DNA of 64,000 nt from Oryzomonas sagensis (GCF_008802355.1 NZ_VZRA01000001.1:1234525-1298524), one strand, 5' to 3'. Shown: positions 50,113 to 59,585, numbered from the stretch's first letter. Numbers and translations are program-made. The notes: a model not told the origin generated them from the letters alone.

Positions 50113-53100
50113 TGGGATTTCCCCTCTCTCCCTCGTCCTCGCCCCGCTCCGCAGCCAGGAACCGATCGTCAAGGAGATGCTTGACCGGCATCTTGGTGCG
50201 CAGCAACGAGTAGATTACCGGCACCACGAACAGGGTCAGGAGCGTCGCCACCAGCAGCCCGCCGATCACGGCCCGGCCCAGGGGGGCGTTCTGCTCGCCC
50301 GCTTCGCCCATGGCAAAGGCCATGGGCACCATGCCGATGATCATGGCCAGGGCGGTCATCAACACTGGCCTCAGCCGTGTCCTGGCAGCCTCCAGGGCCG
50401 CTTCCGCCGGTGTGACCACCTTTTCCACCCTGATGTCGTTGGCAAAGCTCACCAGCAGGATCGAGTTGGAGGTGGCGATGCCGATGGCCATGATCGACCC
50501 CATGAGCGATTCCACGTTGATGGTGGTGCCGGTCAGCGCCAGCATCCAGAGTATCCCCATCAGGGCGCCCGGCACGGCCATCATGATGATGAAGGGGTCG
50601 ATCCACGACTGGAACAGCACCACCATCAGGAAATAGACCAGGAGGGTGGCCAGGACCAGCCCCAATCCCAGGCTGCGGAAGGACTGGTTCATGACCTCGT
50701 TCTGGCCGCGCACCGTGATGCGCATGCCCGGGGGGAGTTTTCCGAGTGCCGCGATGCTCTTGTCGATATCCCGGATCACGGAGCCCAGGTCGCGCCCCTC
50801 TACGCCGGCATCCACATCAAGCACCCTTTGCACCGTGTAGTGGGTGATGTTCTCGAAGCTCACCCGGTGGGAGATGCGCGCCAGGTTGCCCAGGGTTTGG
50901 GCCGGGATCTGGGGCGTATCCGCCGGTGCCGGCTGGAATGGCGGCTGGAGCAACGCGCCGGCCGACGGCGGGGTGACCGGCATGGCTGCCAGGTCCGACA
51001 GGGTGGTCTGGTACCGGCGCGGGATCTGCACCGCCACGGTGTAGTTGACGTTGTTGGCCGGGTTGAGGAAAAACGAGGGGGCGATCAGGATACTGGAGGA
51101 GAGGGCGATCAGGGCGCTGGTGGCCACGTCCCGTTCACTCATGCCGAGCCGGGCCGCCCGGACCCGGTCCACGTCCACCTGCAGGGTCGGGTAATCCAGC
51201 ACCTGGTTGATATGCACGTCGGCGGCGCCCGGGATGGTGAGCAGGGCATCCCTGATCTTGAGGGCGTACGGGTAGGATTTGCTGAAGTCCGCCCCTTCGA
51301 TCTGGATATCGATGGGTGAGGTCAGACCGAAGTTGAGCACCTGGGTGACGATGTCGGCGGATTGGAAATAGAAGGATGAGCCGGGGAACTCACGGGGGAG
51401 CACCTCCCGTATCCGGTGCCGGTACAGGGCCGTCGGCCGGTGCCCCTTCTTGAGGGAGATGAGGATCTCGGCGTCCATGCCGCTGATGTTCTCGGTCTGC
51501 ACAAAGGCCAGGTTATAGAACGTGGGCACCCCGATCATATCGTTGATGGTGTCGATCTCCCCGGCCGGGATGATCCCGCGGATCCGTTCCTCCACCCGGG
51601 CCAGCAATCTCTCGGTATCCTCGATGCGGGTTCCGGCCGGGGCGCGCACATGCAGCTTCATCAACCCCACGTCCACCGGGGGGAAAAAGTCGGTGCCGAT
51701 GATGAAGAGCAGCCCCAGGCTGGCCAGCCCCACCAGGGCCGCCACCGCCAACGTGAAGGCGCGGTGGTGCAGGGCCGTTGCCAGCAACCGGCCGTAGCGT
51801 TCCCGGAACCGCTCGAAGCCCTCCTCGCGGCGTTGGTTCAACCTCCGGAAGAGGTCGGCCGTCCTCCCGGGTGATGGCGGGGCCCCTCCCTGGTGGTGCT
51901 TCCCTCCCAGCAGCATCCGCGACAGCACCGGAACCAGGGTGCGGGAGAGCAGGTAGGAGGCCAGCATGGCGGTCACCACCGCGAACGCCAGTGGGGTGAA
52001 GAGGTGCTTGGCCGGCCCGACCAGCAGCACCACCGGAAAGAAGACCACGCAGATGGCCATGGTCGCCACGATGGCCGGCATCGCCACCTGGCGGGCGCTG
52101 TCCATGACCGCCATGGTGAGCGGCTTGCCCTGGGCGCGGTTGCGGTGGATGTTCTCCACCTCTACCGTGGCGTCGTCCACCAGCATGCCGATGGCCAGGG
52201 CCAAGCCGCCCAGGGTCATGATATTGATGCTCTGGCCGGCCAGGTTCATGGCGATCACGGCGCTGAAAATAGCCAGGGGGATGGAGGTGGAGACCACGAT
52301 CATGCTGCGCAGGCTGCCGAGGAAGACCAGGATCATGAGGGACACCAGGATCGTGCCGATGACCGCCTCGCGCACCACCCCCTCCACCGCCGCCCGCACG
52401 AAGAGCGACTGGTCGAAGTCGATCTTCAGTTCCAGTCCCTGGGGCGCCACCTCCCTGATGGCGGGCAGGGCCTCGCGGGCGGCGTCCACCACCGCCAGGG
52501 TGGAGGCGTCGGCGTGTTTGAGGATGGACAGGTAGGTGGCCCGCCGGCCATTGACGTGCACGATGTTGTTCTGCTCGGCATAGCTGTCCGAGATTCGGGC
52601 CACATCACCCAGATAGACCGGGGCGTTGCCCACCACCTTGACCGGGATGGCGTTGAACTGGTCGATGATCCGCGGGCTGGAGTTGAGCAGCACGTTGTAC
52701 TCCTGCCCGCCGATGCGGGCGGTGCCGGCCGGGATGATCACGTTGGAGGCCTGGAGGGCGCTCACCACATCGGCCGGCGAGAGCCCTCGCGCCGATAAGG
52801 CTGTGGGATCGATGTCGATCATGATCTGGCGGCTCTTGCCACCGAAGGGCGCCGGCGTGGAGAGCCCCGGGATGGTGAACAGCTTGACCCGGATGAAGTT
52901 GAGGCCGTAATCGAAGATCTTTTCTTCCGGAAGATTTTTGCTCGACAGGGTCAACTGGGCCACCGGCACGTTGGAGGCGTTGAACTGGACGATGGCCGGC
53001 GGCTGGGTGCCGGGCGGCGCGATCCTGAGCAGGGTGCTGGAGACGGAGGAGATCTGGGAGATGGCGGCGCCGATCTCGGTGCCGGGCTGAAAGTAGACTT

Positions 53101-53401
53101 TGAGGACCCCGGTGCCGGGGATGGATTGGGACTCGATGCGGGAGATGCCGTTGACGGTGGTGGAGTAGGCCCGTTCGCTGATCAGGACGATGCGCCGCTC
53201 CATGTCCTCCGGCGAGAGGCCGGGATAGTTCCAGACCACCACGACCACCGGGATGTCGATCACCGGGAAGATATCGACGATCATCCTGGTGAGGGAAAGG
53301 GTGCCCAGCACCAGGATCAACAGGGCCATCACCGCAACGCTGTAAGGGCGGCGCAGGGCCAATCTGACTAGCCACATGACGAACCTCGCGAGAGGTCGCA
53401 C
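50105..53401 (-). CDS. RND efflux pump, inner-membrane subunit
   Basis: This 1098-residue AcrB/MexB-type transporter begins with the first helix and continues PVIDIPVVVVVWNYPGLSPED. It contains GLALAIGMLVDDATVEVENI, the helix-4 region with the two proton-relay aspartates, and ends with typical helices 10-12. Two large periplasmic loops are present. The GTG start at 53401 has GGGAGG five bases upstream; an ATG at 53377 is possible. The hydrophobic substrate is unknown. The operon is pump first, adaptor second. Confidence 0.93.
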   Translation of the reverse strand: MRPLARFVMWLVRLALRRPYSVAVMALLILVLGTLSLTRMIVDIFPVIDIPVVVVVWNYPGLSPEDMERRIVLISERAYSTTVNGISRIESQSIPGTGVLKVYFQPGTEIGAAISQISSVSSTLLRIAPPGTQPPAIVQFNASNVPVAQLTLSSKNLPEEKIFDYGLNFIRVKLFTIPGLSTPAPFGGKSRQIMIDIDPTALSARGLSPADVVSALQASNVIIPAGTARIGGQEYNVLLNSSPRIIDQFNAIPVKVVGNAPVYLGDVARISDSYAEQNNIVHVNGRRATYLSILKHADASTLAVVDAAREALPAIREVAPQGLELKIDFDQSLFVRAAVEGVVREAVIGTILVSLMILVFLGSLRSMIVVSTSIPLAIFSAVIAMNLAGQSINIMTLGGLALAIGMLVDDATVEVENIHRNRAQGKPLTMAVMDSARQVAMPAIVATMAICVVFFPVVLLVGPAKHLFTPLAFAVVTAMLASYLLSRTLVPVLSRMLLGGKHHQGGAPPSPGRTADLFRRLNQRREEGFERFRERYGRLLATALHHRAFTLAVAALVGLASLGLLFIIGTDFFPPVDVGLMKLHVRAPAGTRIEDTERLLARVEERIRGIIPAGEIDTINDMIGVPTFYNLAFVQTENISGMDAEILISLKKGHRPTALYRHRIREVLPREFPGSSFYFQSADIVTQVLNFGLTSPIDIQIEGADFSKSYPYALKIRDALLTIPGAADVHINQVLDYPTLQVDVDRVRAARLGMSERDVATSALIALSSSILIAPSFFLNPANNVNYTVAVQIPRRYQTTLSDLAAMPVTPPSAGALLQPPFQPAPADTPQIPAQTLGNLARISHRVSFENITHYTVQRVLDVDAGVEGRDLGSVIRDIDKSIAALGKLPPGMRITVRGQNEVMNQSFRSLGLGLVLATLLVYFLMVVLFQSWIDPFIIMMAVPGALMGILWMLALTGTTINVESLMGSIMAIGIATSNSILLVSFANDIRVEKVVTPAEAALEAARTRLRPVLMTALAMIIGMVPMAFAMGEAGEQNAPLGRAVIGGLLVATLLTLFVVPVIYSLLRTKMPVKHLLDDRFLAAERGEDEGERGNPNE

Positions 53402-53547
53402 GGTTTCCTCCCTTGCCGCCGGACCGATTCGGGATGGGGCCGCATGGCCGGCAGGGGCGGGAAACGGTATGCATCTCTATTGTGTCATGGTAGAACCTCT
53501 TTCGTTAGATGATTACCAATAAGACCCCGTATGTCTTTATAGGTAGT

Positions 53548-53575
53548 ATTGTACATCAAACCTGCCACTCTGCAA
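53548..53575 (-). promoter_or_regulatory. Sigma-70 promoter of the RND operon
   Basis: On the - strand, TTGCAG (53575-53570) and TACAAT (53553-53548) are spaced by 16 bases, about 145 bases upstream of the pump start. Confidence 0.5.
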
Positions 53576-53641
53576 ATCCGATTACGGCATGGGGGAGGAA
53601 CACTGCGGGGAGGGGGGATAGGTCGATCATGCGGCAGGTGC

Positions 53642-53683
53642 AAAACCGCATGGGGCAGGATCGCGCGATCCCGCCCCATGCGG
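53642..53683 (-). terminator. Terminator of the isochorismatase-family gene
   Basis: A long hairpin (outer 11-bp arms CCGCATGGGGC/GCCCCATGCGG plus inner GGATC/GATCC) is followed on the - strand by TTTT. It lies about 25 bases after the gene stop. Confidence 0.75.
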
Positions 53684-53708
53684 TCGGTAGACTGCCAGGG
53701 TGAGGCGG

Positions 53709-54275
53709 TTACCGCACCAGTTTGGACAGCTTCTTGAATTCTTCCGTTCCCGCGACCTTCAGGAGCTGGAACAGGACCGATTCGGTGGAGGTGGGGACCG
53801 CGCCGGTCAGGGTCATGGCTTCGGCGGCGGTCTGCCAGTTGCGCTTGCTGCGGCTCATGACGGCGTCCTTGACCACGTGGACCTCGAAGCCGGCGTCGCG
53901 CAGCTCGATGACGGTTTGCAGCACGCAGACGTGGGTCTCCATGCCGGTGACGATGATCTGGGTGCGGCCGGTGCTCGTGAGCCGCTCCATGAAATCGGTG
54001 CTGCCGCAGCAACTGAAGGCCATCTTCTCAAAATAGCCGGCATCACCGGCCTTCTCCTTCAGCTCCGGCAGGGTGGCGCCCAAACCCTTGACGTACTGTT
54101 CGGTGATGAGTGCCGGAATTCCCAACTCCTGGGCGGTTTCCAGCAGAATGGCGATATTCCTGGTCAGTTTGTGGAGGATCTTGTCGTCCATGGCCAGGCA
54201 GAGCTTCTCCTGGACATCGATCACCACCAACACCGCCTTGTCACGCTCCAGAAAGAATCTGTCCTTGACCGACAT
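53709..54275 (-). CDS. Isochorismatase-family hydrolase
   Basis: This 188-residue cysteine hydrolase has the triad D20 (VVIDVQEKL), K84 and C117 (THVCVLQT), as in nicotinamidases and isochorismatase-like amidases. The GMETHVCV motif with the cis-peptide position is clear. The natural substrate is unknown; N-carbamoyl or aryl amides are possible. AAAGGAG precedes the ATG. The MITE copy lies immediately upstream. Confidence 0.9.
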   Translation of the reverse strand: MSVKDRFFLERDKAVLVVIDVQEKLCLAMDDKILHKLTRNIAILLETAQELGIPALITEQYVKGLGATLPELKEKAGDAGYFEKMAFSCCGSTDFMERLTSTGRTQIIVTGMETHVCVLQTVIELRDAGFEVHVVKDAVMSRSKRNWQTAAEAMTLTGAVPTSTESVLFQLLKVAGTEEFKKLSKLVR

Positions 54276-54294
54276 GGTTGATCTCCTTTCTAAG

Positions 54295-54434
54295 AGGTTG
54301 TTGAAAAACAGCCATCTCGCCGCCATCCTCGAAGCCTCTTTCGTGCGGCGTAGCGCTGCTACGCCTCCTCAGAGCTTGTCTAGCGGGTGCGACGATCTGA
54401 CTATTTTTGAACAACCTGAGTTTTTCAACAGCCC
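54295..54434 (+). mobile_element. MITE-like element, copy 2
   Basis: This 140-bp inverted copy of the element at 43594-43731 runs from AGGTTGTTGAAAAAC to GTTTTTCAACAGCC. It has the inner copy TTTTTGAACAACCT and the palindrome GCGTAGCGCTGCTACGC. Differences between the copies cluster in the middle (about 54330-54385). It fills the gap between ntrC and the isochorismatase-family gene and ends two bases before the ntrC stop codon. Confidence 0.8.
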
Positions 54435-54435
54435 G

Positions 54436-55878
54436 TCAATCCCGTTTCAATTCGATGCCCAGATCGTTGATCTTCTTGCGCAGCGTGTTGCGGTTGATGC
54501 CGAGGATATCCGCCGCCTTGACCTGGTTCCAGCGGGTTTTTTCAAGGATGAAGCGGATCAGGGGGCGCTCCACCTGCTCCAGCACCATGGCGTGGATATC
54601 CCCTTTTTCCAGTTTCTCGATACCGTTCATGCAGGAACGCAGCTTCAGGTCCACGATCGACTCCAGGGAGGCGTCGTGGGATACGGCTGCCTGCCCTCCG
54701 GAGAGCGGCTCGAGCCCTTCGAAGTCCCGGGGGGTCAACAGCGGGTCGCTGGAGAGGATGACGGCGCGCTTGATGGTGTTTTCCAACTCCCGCACGTTGC
54801 CGGGCCAGGAGTGGGCGGTCAATACGGCCATCGCCTCGTCGGTGCACTGCTTGTCGCTGATGTCCATCTCGGCACAGGCCCGGCCCAGAAAGTACTGCAC
54901 GAGCTGGGGGATGTCCTCCCGGCGCTCCCGCAGGGGAACCAGGTTGATGGGAACCACGTTCAGCCGGTAGAAAAGGTCCTCTCTGAACTCCTTCTGGCGG
55001 ACCTTTTCGATCAGTTCCTGGTTCGTGGCGGCCACGATGCGCACATCCACCGGGATGCTCTGGTTGCCGCCGGTGCGGGTGATCTCCCGTTCCTGGAGGA
55101 CGCGCAGGATCTTGGCCTGCAGGTCGAGCGGCATGTCGCCGATCTCGTCCAGGAAGAGCGTTCCCTGGTTGGCCTGCTCGAACTTGCCCAGCTTGCGCTC
55201 CACGGCGCCGGTAAAGGCCCCCTTCTCAAAGCCGAACAGCTCGCTTTCCAGGAGCTCCTTGGGGATGGCGGCGCAGTTGATGGCGACGAACGGTTTGCCC
55301 AACCGGCGCGAATTGAAATGGACGGCCCGCGCCACCAACTCCTTGCCGGTCCCCGACTCTCCCTGAACCAGGATGGTGACGTCGCTGGCGGCCACCTTGC
55401 CGATGGTCTTGTAGACCTCGCGCATGGCCGGCGAGTTGCCGATGATATTCTTTTCGACCTGGTAGCGCTCCTTGAGTTCCTGCTTGAGCATGGTGACTTG
55501 ACCGGCGATCTCCCGGGCGCGTCCGACCTTTTCGATGATGGCGTCGATCACGTCCAGGTCGAACGGCTTGGTGATGTAATCGTAGGCCCCGCGTTTCATG
55601 GCCTCCACCGCGTTCTTCATGCTGGCCTCGGCCGTCATGATGACCACCAGCAGGTCGCTCTTCAGTTCGCGGATCTTGTCCAGCAGGTCGAGACCGCTGA
55701 TACCCGGCATCTTGATGTCGAGAATAGCCAGGTCGTAGTTGTTGTCCTGGACCAGCGACAGCGCCTGACGCCCGTCGTGGGCCAGGTCCACCGCGAACCC
55801 TTTCCGTTTCAGGGCCTTGGAAAGGACCCAGCGCATACTCTCTTCGTCATCGGCCACCAGGATTCTGTTTAACGGCAT
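54436..55878 (-). CDS. ntrC: NtrC-family response regulator (sigma-54 activator)
   Basis: This 480-residue regulator has a receiver domain (phospho-acceptor D54 in LAILDIKMPG) and a AAA+ domain with Walker A GESGTGKE (173-180). The sigma-54 loop GAFTGA is at 220-225, followed by a C-terminal Fis-type helix-turn-helix (NQVKAADILGINRNTLRKKI). It lies directly after the ntrB-type kinase gene and the dusB gene, the nifR3-ntrB-ntrC order known in alpha-proteobacteria. That supports a role in nitrogen control. The protein could instead be a related Geobacter regulator. Confidence 0.92.
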   Translation of the reverse strand: MPLNRILVADDEESMRWVLSKALKRKGFAVDLAHDGRQALSLVQDNNYDLAILDIKMPGISGLDLLDKIRELKSDLLVVIMTAEASMKNAVEAMKRGAYDYITKPFDLDVIDAIIEKVGRAREIAGQVTMLKQELKERYQVEKNIIGNSPAMREVYKTIGKVAASDVTILVQGESGTGKELVARAVHFNSRRLGKPFVAINCAAIPKELLESELFGFEKGAFTGAVERKLGKFEQANQGTLFLDEIGDMPLDLQAKILRVLQEREITRTGGNQSIPVDVRIVAATNQELIEKVRQKEFREDLFYRLNVVPINLVPLRERREDIPQLVQYFLGRACAEMDISDKQCTDEAMAVLTAHSWPGNVRELENTIKRAVILSSDPLLTPRDFEGLEPLSGGQAAVSHDASLESIVDLKLRSCMNGIEKLEKGDIHAMVLEQVERPLIRFILEKTRWNQVKAADILGINRNTLRKKINDLGIELKRD

Positions 55879-55971
55879 TGTTGTTGTCCCCTGTTCGTCA
55901 CGAATAAAATTGCATTACACAACATCATGGACGCTCCCGACGGATGCGTTTGGTTGGCGCGTGCCGCCAGG

Positions 55972-57090
55972 TCATTGCACCAGCGGCAAGAGTACCGTGA
56001 ACTTGGTCCCATGGACGGCATCGGACTCCACCTTGATCATGCCGCGATGTTCCGCCACGATCTTGTGGCAGATGGCCAGCCCCAGGCCGGTGCCCGACGA
56101 CTTGGTGCTGAAAAACGGCGTCCAGATGTTTTCCAGGTCCTCGGCCGGGATGCCGGGGCCGTCGTCGGCGATCTCCACGGCAACCATACGGGAGCGGCGG
56201 TCATTCTGGGCCATGCGGTAATCGGACAGCACCCGGCTCGCCACCGTCAGCTGCCCGGTATCCTGCAAGGCATCGATGGCGTTGCAGATCAGGTTGAGAA
56301 ACAGCCGGGTCAGCATCTCCTCGTCGGCCATGATGGGCGGTATGCTGGGATCGAAGTGTTTGTTGAAGGTGATGTCGCGACCGGTTACGGCCTGCTTTTG
56401 CAGCAGGAGGATGTCGCCCAGCACCTTGTGCAGGTTGACCGGCCCCAGCTTGAGCCCCCGCGGCGAGGCCAGTTCCAGCAGTTCGCGGATGATGTGGTCG
56501 ATGCGTTCGGTTTCGCGGATCATCACCCGGGTGTAATCCAGCAGTTCGCTTTCGGCGTCCAACTCCCGCTCCAGGAGTTGGGCCGCCCCCTTGATGCCAC
56601 CCAGGGGGTTCTTCACCTCGTGGGCCAGCCCGGCCGCCAGTGCCCCCATGGTGGAGAGCCGGTCGGCCTGACGGACCGCCGCCTCCAACTCGCGGATGTA
56701 GGTGATGTCCTTGAGGGACAGGATGGTGCCGATGTTTTCGCCGGTCCCCAGCATGAGCGGGTAACAGGTGGCGGCAACCGGCTTGACCTTGCCGGTGGAG
56801 CGGACCACCACGTTCTCATGGTCCGAGATGGTGATGCCGGTCTGGGTCGCCTTCTGGACCATCTCCACCAGGGCCTTTTCCAGGACAAAGAGCTTGGCGA
56901 AGCTGGCGCCCATGGCCTGGCGCCGGGAAAATCCGGTGATCTCCTCGGCGGCCGGGTTGCACAGGGTGATCACGCCGTTGCGGTCCACGACGATCACGCC
57001 GTCGCCGACGCTGTCGAGCACGGTGGCGTAGTAATCGCCCGGATAGCTGCCTTGTTCGGCGATGTTGTCAGGCGTGGGCATGGTGGTCAT
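55972..57090 (-). CDS. ntrB: NtrB-like sensor histidine kinase
   Basis: This 372-residue kinase lacks membrane helices. It has an N-terminal PAS domain (about 22-130), an H-box LAAGLAHEVKNPLGGIKG with H157, and a HATPase domain with NLICNAIDAL, DDGPGIP and TGLGLAICHKIV. The AGLAHEVKNPL form is typical of NtrB. It overlaps the dusB end by 23 bases and is 93 bases upstream of the ntrC-type gene. It probably phosphorylates and dephosphorylates that regulator. No PII gene is in the window. Confidence 0.92.
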   Translation of the reverse strand: MTTMPTPDNIAEQGSYPGDYYATVLDSVGDGVIVVDRNGVITLCNPAAEEITGFSRRQAMGASFAKLFVLEKALVEMVQKATQTGITISDHENVVVRSTGKVKPVAATCYPLMLGTGENIGTILSLKDITYIRELEAAVRQADRLSTMGALAAGLAHEVKNPLGGIKGAAQLLERELDAESELLDYTRVMIRETERIDHIIRELLELASPRGLKLGPVNLHKVLGDILLLQKQAVTGRDITFNKHFDPSIPPIMADEEMLTRLFLNLICNAIDALQDTGQLTVASRVLSDYRMAQNDRRSRMVAVEIADDGPGIPAEDLENIWTPFFSTKSSGTGLGLAICHKIVAEHRGMIKVESDAVHGTKFTVLLPLVQ

Positions 57091-58057
57091 CCGGTGTGCC
57101 GGTTATCCTTTCGATCAGGGTGAACAAATCAGCGACGGTGCGGACGGAATTGGCTTCGCGCCGAATGTCGGCGGCGCCGGCAAAACCGCGCGCATACCAA
57201 CCGATGTGCTTTTTCATCTCCCGGGCGGCCACAGCCTCGCCGCTTTCCTGCACGAACAGCTCCAGGTGCTGGCGCATGGCGTCGGCCCGCTCGGCTGCGG
57301 CAGCCGGCGTCACGGCCCCCCGCTCTTCCAGTTCCAGGACCTGCCGAAATATCCACGGATTGCCGAGGGCGCCCCGGGCGATCATCACCCCGTCGCACCC
57401 GGTTTCGGCCATCATGGCCCGGCAGTCGTCGGCGCTGAAGATATCCCCGCTGCCGATGACCGGGATGGTCAGGCACTCCTTGAGCCGGGCGATCTGGCTC
57501 CAGTCGGCATGTCCCGAGAACATCTGGGAGCGGCTGCGGGGGTGCAGGGTAACGGCGTCGCACCCCTCGGCCTCGGCGATCCTGCCGATCTCAAGATAGG
57601 TATCGTCTCCGCAATGCCAGCCGGAACGGATCTTGATCGTCAGGGGCAGGTCGGTGGCGGCCCGCACGGCCTTGACGATGGCGGCAATGCCGGCCGGATC
57701 GCGCAGGAGGGCGCTGCCTGCGCCGGTGCCGACCACCTTGCGGACCGGGCACCCCATATTGATGTCGAGCAGTTCCCCGTATTCCGCCACCATGCGGGCG
57801 GCTTCCGCCAGGCTCTCGGGCGTATCCCCGAAGAGTTGGATGCCCAGCGGCCGGTCTTCCGGGCAGCTCTTGAGCAGGGCCAGGGTTTTTGTGCCTTCGC
57901 GGACCAAACCGTTGACGCTTACCATCTCGGTGAAGGCAAGGGCGGCACCATTGCGGCGGCAGAGGAGACGGAACGGCAGGTTGGTGATTCCGGCCAAGGG
58001 GGCAAGCACAACGTTGTGCGCCAGGGATAGTCTACCGATTTTCAATGGTTTCAGCAT
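57068..58057 (-). CDS. dusB: tRNA-dihydrouridine synthase B
   Basis: This 329-residue FMN enzyme reduces specific uridines of tRNA to dihydrouridine. It shows the DusB/NifR3 pattern: VVLAPLAGITNLPFRLLCRR, INMGCPVRKVV with the catalytic cysteine, KIRSGWHCGDDTYLEIG and DGVMIARGALGNPWIF. The ATG at 58057 gives the usual short N-terminus; one at 58066 is possible. It leads the dusB-ntrB-ntrC unit. Confidence 0.92.
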   Translation of the reverse strand: MLKPLKIGRLSLAHNVVLAPLAGITNLPFRLLCRRNGAALAFTEMVSVNGLVREGTKTLALLKSCPEDRPLGIQLFGDTPESLAEAARMVAEYGELLDINMGCPVRKVVGTGAGSALLRDPAGIAAIVKAVRAATDLPLTIKIRSGWHCGDDTYLEIGRIAEAEGCDAVTLHPRSRSQMFSGHADWSQIARLKECLTIPVIGSGDIFSADDCRAMMAETGCDGVMIARGALGNPWIFRQVLELEERGAVTPAAAAERADAMRQHLELFVQESGEAVAAREMKKHIGWYARGFAGAADIRREANSVRTVADLFTLIERITGTPDDHHAHA

Positions 58058-58260
58058 GATGCACACGGGTAATGGCTAACGGAAGGAGAATAAATAGTCG
58101 AGCGATGCCTAATTTTTGGGCATAATATCACAGCCATTTAAAATGGCAAAGGGAAAATTCAGAAAATAGTTGTTGCCAAGATGGCTGTTTACGGTTTTAA
58201 TATTATTCTAACCATTACGCACGCATTGGGTGACAGGCCAGCGCAATCAAGGAGTTGAAC

Positions 58261-58557
58261 ATGTTTGGAATCGGGATGCCGGAACTTATCATTATTATGG
58301 TCATCGCCCTGATCGTTATCGGACCGCACAAATTGCCGGAACTCGCCAAGTCCCTGGGCAAAGGTTTGGCGGAGTTCAAGAGGGCCTCCGAGGACTTCCA
58401 GCGCAACATCCAGGAAGAGGCCCGCAAGAGCGAGGAGAAGGTGGAGCCGCACCAGGAGGCCGTGACGCCGCCCGCCGAGCCCGAGCATGTGGCTACGGCC
58501 GCAGCGGCGCCGGCTGAGCATGCTGCCGGGGAAAAGAAGGATGCCCCGCACGCCTGA
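58261..58557 (+). CDS. tatA: Twin-arginine translocase subunit TatA/TatB-like
   Basis: This 98-residue protein has the FGIGMPELIIIMVIALIVIG membrane helix, then GPHKLPELAKSLGKGLAEFKR, an amphipathic helix typical of TatA/TatB. An Ala/Glu-rich tail follows. It would form the pore or the receptor part of the Tat pathway. TatA and TatB cannot be fully separated by eye. AAGGAG precedes the ATG. A strong terminator follows. Confidence 0.88.
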   Translation: MFGIGMPELIIIMVIALIVIGPHKLPELAKSLGKGLAEFKRASEDFQRNIQEEARKSEEKVEPHQEAVTPPAEPEHVATAAAAPAEHAAGEKKDAPHA

Positions 58558-58590
58558 TCCGACGGCTGGCGCAACGCTTCAAAAACGAAA

Positions 58591-58619
58591 AGAGCCGGGT
58601 CGCGCCCGGCTCTTTTTTT
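58591..58619 (+). terminator. Bidirectional terminator between tatA and hsp20
   Basis: AGAGCCGGG pairs with CCCGGCTCT across a 5-base loop and is followed by seven T residues. The A-rich left side makes it useful for the convergent hsp20 gene as well. Confidence 0.88.
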
Positions 58620-58642
58620 ATACCCTGTGGTCCTCAGGTCGC

Positions 58643-59089
58643 TTATTTGACCTCGATATTGATCTGTTTCGGCTTGGTTTCCTCTTTTTTCGGGAGGACG
58701 ATGTTCAGGATGCCTTTCTCGCAGGTGGCCTGCACATGTTCCTGATCAATGGTCGCCGGCAGGCTGAAGCTGCGTTGGAATGAGCCGAAATAGCGCTCGA
58801 TGCGGTGATAGTTCTCCTTCTTGACCGAGTCCTCGTGTTTGCGTTCCCCCCTGAGGGTCAGGGTATTATCCTCGATGCGGACATCGATGTCCCTCTGGTC
58901 CACATCAGGCACCTCGGCCTTGATGACGATGGCGTCTTCCGTCTCGTAGATGTCCACCGCCGGCTGCCAGATCCCCTCGCGGGTCTCCTCCCCGGAAATA
59001 TCATGGTTCCAGGAGACGTTCAGCAGCCGATTCATCTGCTCCTGCATGGTGCGCAACTCCCTGAGCGGGTTGTATTTGACAAGTGCCAT
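58643..59089 (-). CDS. Hsp20/alpha-crystallin family chaperone
   Basis: This 148-residue small heat-shock protein has the alpha-crystallin domain (about 45-140; VDIYETEDAIVIKAEVPDV, LTLRGERKHED, GSFQRSFSLP) and ends in a C-terminal extension with the INIEV motif in place of I-x-I/V. It holds denatured proteins for refolding. A GGAGGATACGG ribosome binding site precedes the ATG. Confidence 0.95.
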   Translation of the reverse strand: MALVKYNPLRELRTMQEQMNRLLNVSWNHDISGEETREGIWQPAVDIYETEDAIVIKAEVPDVDQRDIDVRIEDNTLTLRGERKHEDSVKKENYHRIERYFGSFQRSFSLPATIDQEHVQATCEKGILNIVLPKKEETKPKQINIEVK

Positions 59090-59136
59090 ATCCGTATCCT
59101 CCTTTGTTCTTTAAATGGCGAACCCTTTCTATCACA

Positions 59137-59164
59137 AACATAATGTCGAATCTCCCAAAGTCAA
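59137..59164 (-). promoter_or_regulatory. Promoter of hsp20
   Basis: TTGACT (59164-59159) and TATGTT (59142-59137) are spaced by 16 bases on the - strand, about 50 bases upstream of the start. A heat-shock sigma-32 type is possible but not clear. Confidence 0.45.
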
Positions 59165-59269
59165 GGGGAGGCGAAACTCATTAAACTGGGTGTATTATTT
59201 TTTTACGATAGTGTATAGTAAAAACGGATTGGCAGCCAGAGTGGGCCGACAGGCCGCAGGAGACGAACC

Positions 59270-59479
59270 ATGCCACTGATTGTAGAAGCGATCTTCATAG
59301 CACTGACCATGCTTATAGCCTTTTTCCTGGCGTTTTTGATGATGTTCCTCCTGGCCCTGTTCCTTGCCCCCATCGAGCGCGGGCTTTCCAAGTTCATTTG
59401 GGACCACACCACCCCCACTCCCCCTGCACCGTCCCAAAAGGGCCAGTCCTACCGGGATTTCAGCAAGAAACATTTTTAA
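59270..59479 (+). CDS. Small membrane hypothetical protein
   Basis: This 69-residue protein has one strongly hydrophobic segment (AIFIALTMLIAFFLAFLMMF, about 7-32). A cytoplasmic tail with a Pro/Thr-rich TTPTPPAP stretch and basic end (DFSKKHF) follows. A CAGGAGACG ribosome binding site precedes the ATG, so expression is likely. No family is recognised. Confidence 0.65.
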   Translation: MPLIVEAIFIALTMLIAFFLAFLMMFLLALFLAPIERGLSKFIWDHTTPTPPAPSQKGQSYRDFSKKHF

Positions 59480-59507
59480 TGTCTTGTTGTTACAGGCACC
59501 ACCCCTA

Positions 59508-59585
59508 ACCCTTTAGGCCCCAGAGGGCCCTCCTGAATCGGGGGGGGATACGATCCGCCCCCCTCACGCACACCTTTAGGCCCCG
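59508..59585. repeat. Direct repeat and GC hairpin in the gap before the enoyl-CoA hydratase gene
   Basis: CCTTTAGGCCCC occurs twice (near 59510 and 59574). Between them a CGGGGGGGG/CCCCCCC hairpin is present. The gap 59480-59659 holds no gene. The function of the repeats is unknown. Confidence 0.35.

Larger units (their letters stand above)
53402..53708. other. Intergenic region before the RND operon
   Basis: About 307 bases without a gene. They hold the RND promoter at 53548-53575, an approximately 140-base mRNA leader, and the terminator of the isochorismatase-family gene at 53642-53683. Short frames in it are not convincing. Confidence 0.6.
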
